Origin: Streptomyces marianii | Lineage (GTDB): Bacteria > Actinomycetota > Actinomycetes > Streptomycetales > Streptomycetaceae | NCBI RefSeq assembly: GCF_005795905.1 | Contig: NZ_VAWE01000001.1 | Coordinates: 2,328,501-2,392,500, forward strand | Length of the DNA: 64,000 bases | Direction of reading: 5' to 3' | Shown: piece by piece, positions 29,421-37,799 of the stretch | How the letters are laid out: every line of letters begins with the position of its first letter | Position numbering within the stretch: the stretch's first letter is position 1 | Position numbers and translations under genes: made by a program | The notes under the pieces: generated by a model | Database searches by the model: none | Told to the model about the DNA's origin: nothing | Seen by the model: the letters and a program-made list of their open reading frames with translations, nothing else

Positions 29421-30272
29421 ATGGGACGCCACCGCCGGAAGAAGCGGGTTCCCGGGCCCGTACGCACCGGACTGCTCGGGATCGCCGCTGCGGCCGCGGT
29501 CGGCACCGTCGCCGTCGCGGCCGGGCTGGTGCCGGGCGGCGACGTGTTCACCACGGGAGGCCAGAAGACCGCCGCGCAGCACGTGCGCGAGGCGGCCACC
29601 GGTGATCTCGAGAGCCAGGGCGGCTCCGCCGCGACCCCGTCGCAGCGCGCCTCGGCCGGGGCGACCCCCCGCCCGTCGAAGGGCATGTCCTCGACGGCGG
29701 GGAAGGCCCAGAAGGGCTCCCCGTCGGCGACCGCGGCCAAGCCGAAGCCGCCCGTGACGAAGAAGGCACCCCCGGCGAAGCCGCCAGCCGCGCCCGGGAG
29801 CGCCGAGGCTCCCGGCAACAGGGCCGCGGAGCGGAAGGCGGCCCCGGAGCGCCGGGCCGTCCCCGCCAAGCCGCGACCCAAGGCACCGTCCGGCGAGACC
29901 GCCGCGGAGGCCGAGGTGCTGGCCCTGGTCAACAAGGAGCGTGCCGAGGCGGGCTGCGCCCCGGTGCGGGCGGACGCCTCGCTGAACCGCCTCGCGGGCC
30001 GGTTCAGCTCCGACATGGCTGCTCGCGGCTTCTTCGACCACACCGACCCCGAGGGCGACGGCCCCTGGGACCGTGCCGCCCAGGCCGGCGTCGGCGGACT
30101 GGGGGGCGAGAACATCGCCCGCGGCCAGGCCGACGCCCGGACCGTCATGAACGCCTGGATGAACAGCGACGGCCACCGCGCGAACATCCTGAACTGCGAG
30201 TACCGGACGCTGGGCGTGGGGGTCTCCTTCGCCCAGGGCGGCCCGTGGTGGACCCAGGACTTCGGCTTCTGA
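29421..30272 (+). CDS. Secreted CAP-domain (SCP/PR-1-like) protein
   Basis: A 283-residue exported protein. A basic start (MGRHRRKKRVPGP) precedes one hydrophobic segment (about 16-36), so it is either cleaved or membrane-anchored. About 110 residues of Ala/Pro/Lys/Ser-rich linker follow. The CAP domain spans about 160-283, with LALVNKERAEAGCAPVRADA, a His in GFFDHTDPEGDGP, GENIARGQ and the signature MNSDGHRANILNCEYRTLGVGV. Extracellular role unknown. It ends exactly at the first copy of a 15-bp direct repeat. Confidence 0.9.
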   Translation: MGRHRRKKRVPGPVRTGLLGIAAAAAVGTVAVAAGLVPGGDVFTTGGQKTAAQHVREAATGDLESQGGSAATPSQRASAGATPRPSKGMSSTAGKAQKGSPSATAAKPKPPVTKKAPPAKPPAAPGSAEAPGNRAAERKAAPERRAVPAKPRPKAPSGETAAEAEVLALVNKERAEAGCAPVRADASLNRLAGRFSSDMAARGFFDHTDPEGDGPWDRAAQAGVGGLGGENIARGQADARTVMNAWMNSDGHRANILNCEYRTLGVGVSFAQGGPWWTQDFGF

Positions 30273-30274
30273 GA
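30260..30274. repeat. 15-bp direct repeat, copy 1
   Basis: CTTCGGCTTCTGAGA, covering the last codons and stop of the CAP gene. The identical sequence recurs at 31760-31774. The copies bracket the accessory patch that contains the membrane protein and the 94-residue protein. Confidence 0.7.
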
Positions 30275-30407
30275 TTTCTTCAGTCTGCGTTCGAAGGCAT
30301 CAGGCTCCGGGATGGACGGGCACCGCGTGCGTCCGCAGGAAGCGTCATGGTGAGCGTGGGGCGACTCGTGGGCAAGGCCCGGCGGGCCGGTGGCAGCGGC
30401 ACCCGAC

Positions 30408-30809
30408 TCAGCGGCGACGGTCGAAGCGGTTTCGTGTCGCAGAAGCGATGACTCCGGAAATGGCGGCAGTCGCGCCGAGGCTTCCCACCATGACCGTCCC
30501 CACGCCGATCATGAAGAGGCCGCTGGAGTCGTCCGACCAGTCGTAGTAGGCGGCGACGGTCAGACCGACGGTGGTGCCGAGCACAGCGCCCACGGCGTGG
30601 CGCCGGGATGCCGCCCAGTACACCGGTGCCAGCAGAGTCAGGACGAGCCCGATCACCTGCCACGCCGCGTAGGGGCCGGTCGTGGATCCATCAGGTTGCA
30701 CGTCACGACGCTGATCCCAACCCAGCCAGCCGGCCCAGGCCGTCAGCGCCACCAGAGCCAGAACGGGGATCACGAGGTGGGGAGCGAGTCTCAGTAGTCT
30801 TTGTCGCAT
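30408..30809 (-). CDS. Small integral membrane protein
   Basis: A 133-residue protein with four predicted membrane segments (about 10-30, 48-65, 72-90 and 98-120) and a basic C-terminus RNRFDRRR. No family is recognised. The start ATG at 30809 has no strong ribosome site, and early codons are unusual for this genome (CGA, CAA, AGA, CTA). It is convergent with the CAP gene. Composition suggests it is not part of the conserved core. Confidence 0.65.
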   Translation of the reverse strand: MRQRLLRLAPHLVIPVLALVALTAWAGWLGWDQRRDVQPDGSTTGPYAAWQVIGLVLTLLAPVYWAASRRHAVGAVLGTTVGLTVAAYYDWSDDSSGLFMIGVGTVMVGSLGATAAISGVIASATRNRFDRRR

Positions 30810-31213
30810 GGCTCAAGCGTTCCGGCTCACCGCATAGGCGACCAGGGCGCAGCTACTCAGCCACACCCGAGTACTTCAGCCAAGAACGCAGGACAAGGCG
30901 CGGCAATGTTTGCTCGGTGCCCTGGGCGGCGGAGAAGCAGACCGGAGCCTGTCAAGGCCCCCGCCCGGCGATGACATCAGCGGCTGACACCAACGAGCGC
31001 GAATCTCGCCGATCGGCGCCGAACACCAGCGGCAGACCAGACGGCGCGCGGAGCGTGTCAAGCGAGGTCCCAGAGGCCCCATGATCGACCTGACAAGGAC
31101 GAGCACAGACCTCAAAGCCTCGGCCTCGTACGGGCGTCGTCCTCTTGTCGGCCGGCGCCCCGCCGCTTGAGGCGAAGAATAACGACCGGCGATCGGGGCT
31201 CTTCTGTGGCCGA
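30810..31213. other. Accessory gap without a clear gene
   Basis: About 400 bp of lower GC content than neighbouring core DNA. Short frames on both strands lack recognisable content. It could contain remnants of lost genes. Confidence 0.4.
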
Positions 31214-31498
31214 CTACACCACGTTGAATCCACGCGACGGGTCATGGATGTCAACCTCGATCACTACTACGAACTCGATCGTCACGACGTAGTGGATCAT
31301 TACGCGGTCTTCCCAGGCCGCGCGCGTCACAGTGTCGTCCGTGTAGGCGAGATGACTGTCGGCGCCTTCAGGCTCAGCTGCGATCCTGTCGACGAGCCGC
31401 AGGAACTCTTCCCGATCTGCGGTCGGCATGTAGTCGCGGAACCGCACAACCTGCTCAGTGAACTGCACCCGTCTCTTCATCAGACGAAATAATGCCAT
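31214..31498 (-). CDS. Small hypothetical protein in low-GC patch
   Basis: A 94-residue frame starting MALFRLMKRRVQFTEQVV. It has an amphipathic helix with REEFLRLVDRIAAEPEGA, and ends with beta-like hydrophobic strands VMIHYVVTIEFVVVIEV. The strand-rich end vaguely recalls RelE/ParE-type folds, but no antitoxin gene is visible beside it and I do not assign a function. GC at third positions is clearly below the genome norm. ATG at 31498, or a second ATG at 31480. Confidence 0.5.
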   Translation of the reverse strand: MALFRLMKRRVQFTEQVVRFRDYMPTADREEFLRLVDRIAAEPEGADSHLAYTDDTVTRAAWEDRVMIHYVVTIEFVVVIEVDIHDPSRGFNVV

Positions 31499-31963
31499 TC
31501 CCTAGTCCCCCGCTGAGATCCTGGGTACAGCAGCGAAGTACCGCAACCACAGCAACCACTCACGCCCAATAGCGTCCCTGTGCGGCCCGGCAACGGAGTT
31601 CGTGTCGAAGGGGAGACCGCGAGCCCCCTGCCCTGGCCGTCTCCGGGCCGTCCGAGGCCACACAACGACGACCAACGCTTACCGCCACCGACAGCTAAGC
31701 CGCAGGTCGCAGCGTTGATCGATGACACGGCCGCACGTCAGAAACCCGGACCTTCACTTCTTCGGCTTCTGAGAACGTCACAGCTCCGCAACCCGCGTTC
31801 TTAACCGGGCCGCCCCGAGGCCGTGATCGGCCACCGGGACGGCCCGGACCGCGTCCACGGCACCGCGGGTGCGGGTCCGGCCCGACCGCGTGGTGTCCGT
31901 CCGCCGCTTTCTGATGCCGAGCGCTCCCTCTGAGTGAGCGCTTCCCGGCGTAAGGTGTCGCGC
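31499..31963. other. Gap before the HxlR regulator
   Basis: About 465 bp. It contains the second 15-bp direct repeat (31760-31774), after which the composition returns to typical Streptomyces GC content. No gene is convincing. Confidence 0.45.
31760..31774. repeat. 15-bp direct repeat, copy 2
   Basis: Identical to 30260-30274, exactly 1,500 bp away. It marks the right edge of the less GC-rich accessory patch. Confidence 0.7.
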
Positions 31964-32362
31964 ATGGACGACTCCATCGCCTTCGACGTGTTCGACCGGC
32001 AGTGCCCGTCGCGCGGCACCCTGGAGCATGTGACCGGGCGGTGGGGCAGCCTGACCCTGGGCGCGCTGTACGAGAGCGGGTCCCGCTTCAACGAACTGCG
32101 GCGGCGCGTCGACGGCGTCAGCGAGAAGATGCTCTCGCAGACGCTGCACGCGCTGGAACGGGACGGGCTCGTCCACCGCGATGCGCAGCCCACCAATCCG
32201 CCGCGGGTCGACTACGAACTGACCCCGCTCGGACGGGAGGTCGCGGAGCGGCTGCTCGGCCTGATCCGGCTCGTGGAGGGGCGGATGCCTGAGGTGCTGG
32301 CCGCGCGTGGACGCTATGACGCGACGCGCGGCAGCGAGCGGGCCGGCCGCGGCGGGCGCTGA
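31964..32362 (+). CDS. HxlR-family transcriptional regulator
   Basis: A winged-helix regulator of 132 residues. It starts [17 protein letters not shown]. The HxlR core is visible in [39 protein letters not shown] and [19 protein letters not shown] at 31964 follows AAGGTG. The Cys near the N-terminus is a common redox-sensitive position in this family. It runs convergently into mutM, and the two coding regions overlap by 49 bp. Its targets are unknown. Confidence 0.88.
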   Translation: MDDSIAFDVFDRQCPSRGTLEHVTGRWGSLTLGALYESGSRFNELRRRVDGVSEKMLSQTLHALERDGLVHRDAQPTNPPRVDYELTPLGREVAERLLGLIRLVEGRMPEVLAARGRYDATRGSERAGRGGR

Positions 32363-33195
32363 CAGCGCGGGCAGTAGTAGCTGGAGCGGTTCATCCAGGG
32401 GCGGCGGCGCATCGCCGTACCGCAGCGGCGACAGGGCTCGTCCTCGCGCCCGTACGCGTCGAGCGACCGGTCGAAGTACCCGGATTGGCCGTTCACGTTG
32501 ACGTAGAGGCTGTCGAAACTCGTTCCGCCGACAGCGAGGGCGGCGTTCATCACGTCCCGTACGTGGCCGAGGAGTTCGGCGGAGCGGGGCCGGTTCAGAG
32601 CGGCCGTGGGCCGGTCGTAGTGGAGTCTGGCCCGCCACAGGGCCTCATCGGCGTAGATGTTTCCGACACCGCTGATCAGGGACTGGTCGAGGAGGGCGCG
32701 CTTGATCGTGGTACGGCGCAGTCGGAGCGCCGCGTGGAAGGCCGCGTCGTCGAACTCGGGGTCGAGGGGGTCCCGGGCGATGTGCGCGATCGCGTCCGGC
32801 AGCCCGTCCGGGGTGGTGTCGTGGAGGGACAGTCCGCCGAAGGTGCGCTGGTCGACGAAGCGGAGTTCGGTGCCGAGGCCGTCCTCGAAACGGATCCGGA
32901 TCCGCAGGTGCTTCTCGTCCGCGGCCGCCTCCGGCTGCACGAGCAGCTGACCGCTCATGCCGAGGTGTCCGAGGACGGCGCTGCCGCTGCCTTCCAGCGG
33001 CAGCCAGAGGTACTTGCCGCGCCGCCGGGCGGCTCCGATCCGCTGCCCGCGGAGCCTCGCCGCGAAGTCGACCCCGCCGCCGAGGTGCCGGCGCACGGCC
33101 CGCGGGTGCAGGACCTGGACGCCGCCCACGGTCCGCCCGGAGACCCACTGCTCGAGTCCCCGCCGCACGACTTCCACCTCGGGCAACTCGGGCAC
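32314..33195 (-). CDS. mutM: Formamidopyrimidine-DNA glycosylase MutM (Fpg)
   Basis: A base-excision repair glycosylase/AP lyase of 293 residues that removes 8-oxoguanine. The essential N-terminus PELPEVE follows the GTG start at 33195 (GGAGG 6 nt upstream), so processed Pro2 is the nucleophile and Glu3 is present. The Lys in [10 protein letters not shown] and the C-terminal zinc finger CRRCGTAM...YYCPRC are intact. A short Arg/Pro tail after the finger overlaps the 3' end of the HxlR gene. The frame is open upstream without similarity. Confidence 0.96.
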   Translation of the reverse strand: MPELPEVEVVRRGLEQWVSGRTVGGVQVLHPRAVRRHLGGGVDFAARLRGQRIGAARRRGKYLWLPLEGSGSAVLGHLGMSGQLLVQPEAAADEKHLRIRIRFEDGLGTELRFVDQRTFGGLSLHDTTPDGLPDAIAHIARDPLDPEFDDAAFHAALRLRRTTIKRALLDQSLISGVGNIYADEALWRARLHYDRPTAALNRPRSAELLGHVRDVMNAALAVGGTSFDSLYVNVNGQSGYFDRSLDAYGREDEPCRRCGTAMRRRPWMNRSSYYCPRCQRPPRPARSLPRVAS

Positions 33196-33320
33196 GTATC
33201 TCCTCCGGACCTCGACCGACTCGACGCCCGCAGCGTACCTCCGCTCCGCGTCCCGGCGAGCCGCCGGCCCTCCCGCCCCCGGCGGCCGGTCGGGCGGGAG
33301 GAACGCCTGCGGGAAAGCGA

Positions 33321-33350
33321 GGACCCCGCCGCGCGGGCGCGGCGGGGTCC
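33321..33350 (-). terminator. Hairpin between rnc and mutM
   Basis: A perfect 14-bp dyad, GGACCCCGCCGCGC with its complement, separated by GG, 13 bp past the rnc stop. The innermost pairs must open to form a loop. A probable partial terminator inside the DUF177-rpmF-rnc-mutM run. Confidence 0.7.
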
Positions 33351-33362
33351 GGAAGCGAAGCG

Positions 33363-34160
33363 TCAGGCGGTGGCGCGGGGTGAAGGGGTGTCGGCGGCCC
33401 CTTCGGCCTCCGCGGCCTCCGCGGCTTCGGCGGCCTTCGCCGCCGCCGCGCGTTCGTCGGCGGCGGCGCGGATCGCACGCCACGCGGACTCCGCCGCCTG
33501 CTGTTCCGCTTCCTTCTTGCTGCGGCCGGTGCCGGTGCCGTACGAGACACCACCGACGCGGGCGGCAGCAGTGAAGGTCTTCTCGTGGTCCGGACCCGTC
33601 TCGGAGACCACGTACTCGGGCACTCCGAGCCCCTCGGCGGCCGTCAGCTCCTGGAGACTGGTCTTCCAGTCCAGGCCGGCACCGAGGTTCGAGGACTTCT
33701 CGATCAGCGGATCGAAGAGCCGGTGCACCAGCTCGGACGCCGCGTCGAGGCCCTGGTCGAGATAGACCGCGCCGATCACCGCTTCCAGGGTGTCGGCGAG
33801 GATGGAGGCCTTGTCCCGCCCGCCCGTGCCCTCTTCGCCCCGGCCGAGGCGGATGAAGGACCCGAGATCGAGGCCGCGGCCGACCTCCGCCAGCGCACGC
33901 GAATTGACCACCGCGGCCCGCAGTTTGGCCAGCTGGCCCTCGGGCAGGTCGGGGTGGGTGCGGTACAGCGTGTCCGTGACCACCAGTCCGAGCACCGAGT
34001 CCCCGAGGAACTCCAGCCGCTCGTTGGTGGGCAGACCGCCGTTCTCGTACGCGTACGAGCGATGGGTCAGCGCGCGCACCAGAAGGGCGGACTCGAGCTG
34101 ATACCCGAGCCGCCCTTCCAGAAGCGTGTGGGACGAGGCCGAACTGATGCTGTCAGACAT
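33363..34160 (-). CDS. rnc: Ribonuclease III
   Basis: A double-strand RNA endonuclease of 265 residues. The RNase III signature [16 protein letters not shown] holds catalytic acids, with [20 protein letters not shown] providing the second set. A dsRNA-binding domain follows ([16 protein letters not shown] to [16 protein letters not shown]). An Ala/Glu-rich tail ends the protein. In Streptomyces this gene is absB, a global regulator of antibiotic production. ATG at 34160; rpmF ends 19 bp upstream. Confidence 0.96.
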   Translation of the reverse strand: MSDSISSASSHTLLEGRLGYQLESALLVRALTHRSYAYENGGLPTNERLEFLGDSVLGLVVTDTLYRTHPDLPEGQLAKLRAAVVNSRALAEVGRGLDLGSFIRLGRGEEGTGGRDKASILADTLEAVIGAVYLDQGLDAASELVHRLFDPLIEKSSNLGAGLDWKTSLQELTAAEGLGVPEYVVSETGPDHEKTFTAAARVGGVSYGTGTGRSKKEAEQQAAESAWRAIRAAADERAAAAKAAEAAEAAEAEGAADTPSPRATA

Positions 34161-34179
34161 CGCGCCTCTCACCAGCCGC

Positions 34180-34353
34180 TCAGACCTCGAGGACCTGGCG
34201 CTTGTTGTAGGTGCCGCAGCTCGGGCACGCGATGTGCTGCTGCTTCGGCTCCTGGCAGCGCTCACACGAAACCAGGGTGGGGACCGCAGCCTTCCACTGC
34301 GACCGGCGGTGGCGCGTGTTGCTGCGCGACATCTTCCGCTTCGGAACAGCCAC
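34180..34353 (-). CDS. rpmF: 50S ribosomal protein L32
   Basis: A 57-residue protein too short for many gene finders. It reads [20 protein letters not shown] at the start, then two Cys pairs (CERC and CPSC) that bind zinc. It ends [11 protein letters not shown] at 34353 has AGGAG 8 nt upstream. It lies 2 bp after the DUF177 stop, the classic yceD-rpmF pairing. This is the zinc-binding (C+) form. Confidence 0.96.
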   Translation of the reverse strand: MAVPKRKMSRSNTRHRRSQWKAAVPTLVSCERCQEPKQQHIACPSCGTYNKRQVLEV

Positions 34354-34355
34354 GG

Positions 34356-35012
34356 CTACTTCTCCTGCTTCTCGTCGACGCGTGCTGATCGAGGCGCGTC
34401 GCCGCTCTTCTTGTCCTTCTCACCGGTTCCGAGTGAATCGGCGAGTCCCTGCAGTGCCGCCCAACGGATGTCGACGGCGTCGTGGTGGTGGTCCGGATCG
34501 GCGTTCAGGTCGGCCCCGCAGTCGGAACACAACCCTGCACAGTCCTCCCGGCACACCGGCTGCATCGGCAGTGCGAGCACCACCGCGTCACGCAGCACGG
34601 GCTCGAGGTCGAACAATCCGTCCTCGAGGAAGATCACGTCCTCGTCCTCGGCGTCGTCGCCGGGCCCCGGCTCCTTGGCACGGCCCCGGTCGTCGGCGTC
34701 GGGGTACGAGAACATCTCCTGGAACTCCGCCACGACCTCATGGCGCAGCGGCTCCAGACACCTTACGCAATCCCCCTCGGCCACGGCACGGGCGGTGCCC
34801 GTGACGAGCACCCCTTCCATGACGGACTCGAGGCGGAGCTCCAGCTCCACGGGCGCGCCCTCGGGCACGCCGATGACCCCTTCGACCCCGAGGACCGCCG
34901 GCGCTGCGGGCGCCGGGACGGAACGGGAGAGCCGCTGGAGCGCACCGGGCCGCCGGCCCAGCTCGTGCGTGTCGAACACGAGAGGGTTGCGGTGGTCGAG
35001 GCGGGCGTTCAG
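34356..35012 (-). CDS. DUF177/YceD-family protein
   Basis: A 23S rRNA accumulation protein (YceD family), usually cotranscribed with rpmF. The visible core is [18 protein letters not shown], then [10 protein letters not shown] and [19 protein letters not shown], with paired cysteines. The tail is acidic and Lys-rich. The start is unusual: similarity begins at a CTG (35012) with AGGAAG just upstream. A TTG at 35123 is in frame but lies within promoter-like DNA with TATCCT. I therefore give CTG with limited confidence; 218 residues. Confidence 0.85.
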   Translation of the reverse strand: MNARLDHRNPLVFDTHELGRRPGALQRLSRSVPAPAAPAVLGVEGVIGVPEGAPVELELRLESVMEGVLVTGTARAVAEGDCVRCLEPLRHEVVAEFQEMFSYPDADDRGRAKEPGPGDDAEDEDVIFLEDGLFDLEPVLRDAVVLALPMQPVCREDCAGLCSDCGADLNADPDHHHDAVDIRWAALQGLADSLGTGEKDKKSGDAPRSARVDEKQEK

Positions 35013-35139
35013 GGCTCTTCCTGCTTTCGGATCGAGTGTGGGAGGCCACGATTCCAGCGCAGCATCAATCCACGCTCGCGCGACCGAAGAGCCAGGATAC
35101 TGGACCGTTCGCTCCAGGCCCAATCCGGTCCTCAGGGGA

Positions 35140-36249
35140 TCAGCGACCCTGCTCGTAGCGCCGCAGCTGCTCCATGTCGATCATGCTGGTGTCGAAGAAG
35201 CTCGTCTCGTCCAGCGAGGCCTGCTGGGCGTGGCCCTGATGGCCCTGATGGCCCTGATGGCCCTGCTGCGGCTGCGGCTGCGGCTGCGGCTGAGCGACGT
35301 AGCCTCCGGCGTACGGGTCCTGACCGTACCCCTGGGAGTACGCCGGATCGTAGCCCTGCTGCTGTCCGTAGCCCACCGCGTACGGGTCCTGCTGGTACCC
35401 GTACATGTCCTGGGGCTGGGCCTGGGCCGCCGCGGGCTGGTAGCCGTACGGGTCGGCCTGCGCAGGGATCTGGGGCTGCGGGGCCTGCGGCTGCTGCACC
35501 TGCGGCTCCGGGTCCGCCAGCTCCGCCAGCCCGGCGAGGTAGTCGGCGTCACTGGTGTGCTGCACGCTGCCGGCGGCCTCCTGCGCGGCCATATGCGCGC
35601 CGAGCTCGTCCGTCGCGATCCGGCCGTGCAGCTTCTGCCGGCCCCGGCCGACCGCCTCCAGCGTCTTGGAGAGCACCGCCTCGAAGGCACCCAGCTTGGC
35701 GTCGACGTAGTCGTCCGCGCGCCGGATCAGCGTCTGCGGGTCCGCGCTGTACTCGGGGGCGTCGTCGTCGGCGGGGTCCGCATGGCCCTGGTCGTCCGTG
35801 CCGTGGCCGCGACCGAGCAGCTTCTCGCGCCCCCGGTCGACGGAGCCGATGGTCTTGTTGAGGACGACCTCGAAGTTGGCGAGCTTGGAGTCGACGTAGT
35901 CGTCCGCCTCGGCGCGGATCTCCTCGGCCTCCCTCCGGGCCTCGGCGAGGATCCGGTCGGCCTCCTCCTGGGACTGCCGGGCGATGTGGGTGCCGGAGAC
36001 CAGCGAGCCGCGCTCGGAATGGGCGGCCTGGATGATCCGCTCGGCCTCCTGGCGGGCCTGCTCGACCATCTGCTCCCGGTCGCCGATCAGCTCCTGGGCC
36101 TGGGCGAGCGAGCCGGGCAGCGCCTGCCGCACCTCTTCGAGCATCGCGAGCAGTTCGGCGCGGTTGACCACGCAGGAGGCCGACATGGGCATGGACCGGG
36201 CGTTCCCGACCGCCTCGACGATCTCGTCGAGCTTCTTCTGCACGTCCAC
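35140..36249 (-). CDS. DivIVA/SepIVA-like coiled-coil protein
   Basis: A 369-residue protein with two helical coiled-coil blocks: DVQKKLDEIVEAVGNARSMP to about residue 150, and around RRADDYVDAKLGAFEAVLSK. The two blocks share an ADDYVDxKL motif, which suggests internal duplication. The C-terminal third is Gln/Tyr/Pro-rich, with GYGQQ and a GHQ triplet repeat coded by CTGATGGCC units near 35240. It sits beside coaD-rsmD-recG like mycobacterial sepIVA, so a septum or cell-envelope role is likely but inferred. GTG at 36249 is the most plausible of several in-frame starts. Confidence 0.85.
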   Translation of the reverse strand: MDVQKKLDEIVEAVGNARSMPMSASCVVNRAELLAMLEEVRQALPGSLAQAQELIGDREQMVEQARQEAERIIQAAHSERGSLVSGTHIARQSQEEADRILAEARREAEEIRAEADDYVDSKLANFEVVLNKTIGSVDRGREKLLGRGHGTDDQGHADPADDDAPEYSADPQTLIRRADDYVDAKLGAFEAVLSKTLEAVGRGRQKLHGRIATDELGAHMAAQEAAGSVQHTSDADYLAGLAELADPEPQVQQPQAPQPQIPAQADPYGYQPAAAQAQPQDMYGYQQDPYAVGYGQQQGYDPAYSQGYGQDPYAGGYVAQPQPQPQPQQGHQGHQGHQGHAQQASLDETSFFDTSMIDMEQLRRYEQGR

Positions 36250-36381
36250 CGTGTGCTCGCCACTCTCTACAGTCACTACAGCCGTTTTGGAGCCGGACGC
36301 AACGACTGTACGGCCAGTCGGCGCCGGTCCGACACCGGGTGACGGCACGTCAGGAAGCGGCCGTCCGTGCCGTCCCCCGTG

Positions 36382-36891
36382 TCACTTCTTCGGGAGCCGT
36401 TCGGTCAGCGCCTCCAGCACGGCCGGCGGCACCAGGTGGGAGACGTCGCCGCCCCAGGCCGCGACTTCCTTGACCAGTGAGGACGACAGGAAGCTGTAGG
36501 TGGGACTGGTCGGCACGAAGAGCGTCTCGACGCCCGACAGGCCGTTGTTCATCTGGGCCATCTGAAGTTCGTAGTCGAAGTCGCTGACCGCCCGCAGGCC
36601 CTTGACGATGGCGGGGATGTCCCGCTCCTTGCAGTAGTCGACGAGCAGGCCGTGGTAGGCCTCGACCTCGACGTTGCCGTACTCGGCGGTGACCTCGCGG
36701 ATCAGCTCGATCCGCTCGTCGACGGTGAACAGTCCCTGCTTGGACTGGTTGATCATCACCACGACGTGCACGACGTCGTACAGCTTGGAGGCGCGGGCGA
36801 TGATGTCGAGGTGTCCATTGGTGATGGGGTCGAACGACCCCGGACAGACGGCGCGGCGCAACTGAAGTCCCTCGCTCTCCGGTCCGGTCAT
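36382..36891 (-). CDS. coaD: Phosphopantetheine adenylyltransferase
   Basis: Makes dephospho-CoA from 4'-phosphopantetheine and ATP, the penultimate step of coenzyme A synthesis. The 169 residues start [20 protein letters not shown]. The nucleotidyltransferase motif [10 protein letters not shown] and the [15 protein letters not shown] block are intact. ATG at 36891 overlaps the rsmD stop by four bases (ATGA). The upstream open frame is part of rsmD in another frame. Confidence 0.96.
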   Translation of the reverse strand: MTGPESEGLQLRRAVCPGSFDPITNGHLDIIARASKLYDVVHVVVMINQSKQGLFTVDERIELIREVTAEYGNVEVEAYHGLLVDYCKERDIPAIVKGLRAVSDFDYELQMAQMNNGLSGVETLFVPTSPTYSFLSSSLVKEVAAWGGDVSHLVPPAVLEALTERLPKK

Positions 36892-37472
36892 GGTGCGTCT
36901 TCGCACGTAGAGGCGGCGCGACCGTACCAAAGCGTCCCCTCGCCGTAGCGACGGGCCCGCAACGGTTCGATCCCGTCGGGCCAGCCGAACTCACCGCCCC
37001 TGGTGCTGCGCTCCACGGTGACGAGGGCGCCCTCCGCGAGCCAGCCTCCCGCGCGGAGTGTGAGGAGAATCTCCCGAAGATCGTCGTTGGTGACGGCGTA
37101 CGGCGGATCGAGGAACACCACGTCGTACGGGTCCGCCGGCGGCTGTCCCTGCACGACCTGCTCGGCGCGGCCGGCGCGGACCTCGGCTCCCGGCAGGGCC
37201 AGGGTCCGCACGTTCTCCCTGACCGTGCGGGCGGCGCGGGTGTCGGCCTCGACGAGCAGGGCGTGGGACGCGCCGCGGGACAGCGCCTCCAGACCGACGG
37301 CACCCGAGCCCGCGTAGAGATCCGCCACACGCAGCCCCTGGAAGCCGCCGAGCAGCGACTCCCAGGTGGAGAACAGGCCCTCGCGCGCACGGTCGGAGGT
37401 GGGGCGGGTGCCGTTGCCCGGCGGCACGGCCAGGCGGCGTCCGCCGGCCGCGCCGGCGATCACGCGGGTCAT
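36888..37472 (-). CDS. rsmD: 16S rRNA (guanine966-N2)-methyltransferase
   Basis: Methylates G966 of 16S rRNA with S-adenosylmethionine. The 194 residues contain [19 protein letters not shown] at the start, the cofactor motif [19 protein letters not shown], and the catalytic [10 protein letters not shown] (DPPY). ATG at 37472 has AAGGA 5 nt upstream. It is coupled to coaD by a 4-bp overlap, the common actinobacterial rsmD-coaD pair. Confidence 0.95.
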   Translation of the reverse strand: MTRVIAGAAGGRRLAVPPGNGTRPTSDRAREGLFSTWESLLGGFQGLRVADLYAGSGAVGLEALSRGASHALLVEADTRAARTVRENVRTLALPGAEVRAGRAEQVVQGQPPADPYDVVFLDPPYAVTNDDLREILLTLRAGGWLAEGALVTVERSTRGGEFGWPDGIEPLRARRYGEGTLWYGRAASTCEDAP

Positions 37473-37799
37473 CTGGGTCCTTCGCGGAAGACGGTGCTCG
37501 ATCGGCTCGACCGGCCTGGTCATGGCCGTCGGACCGATCCGGTCACCTCCACGATATGGGCTCCGCGCGTCCGCGAGCCCCGCCCGTCCCCGGGGGCTCG
37601 ATGCGGAAGGAGCGCTGCGGGCCGGCACGGGGCGGCCGCCCTTCCCCGGGCCCGGGGGCACGGAAGGAGCGCGCCCAGGTCCGGGCCGGGGGGCACAGGG
37701 GGAACGGGCCCGGGTCCGGGCCGGGGGGGCACAGGGGGAACGCGCCCAGGTCCGGGCCGGGGGGGCACAGGGGGAACGCGCCCAGGTCCGGGCCGCGGC
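37473..37799. other. rsmD-recG intergenic region
   Basis: About 325 bp. Its recG-proximal half is filled by 36-bp tandem repeats; the other half leads to the rsmD start and may hold a promoter. No gene is visible. Frames through the repeats code only Pro/Gly/Arg strings. Confidence 0.6.
37658..37795. repeat. 36-bp tandem repeats, about four copies
   Basis: Units start near 37658 (35 bp, degenerate), 37693, 37729 and 37765. The core is GGGCACAGGGGGAACGCGCC followed by CAGGTCCGGGCCGGGG. The last three units are nearly identical and spaced exactly 36 bp apart. The array ends 4 bp before the recG stop codon. Function unknown. Confidence 0.88.

Noticed and set aside
31214..31498. Firm toxin-antitoxin toxin call
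   Set aside because: Only a vague strand pattern; no partner antitoxin gene is visible beside it.
37658..37795. Collagen-like repeat protein in the recG gap
   Set aside because: Frames give Pro/Gly/Arg repeats on one strand but no start, ribosome site or ends.
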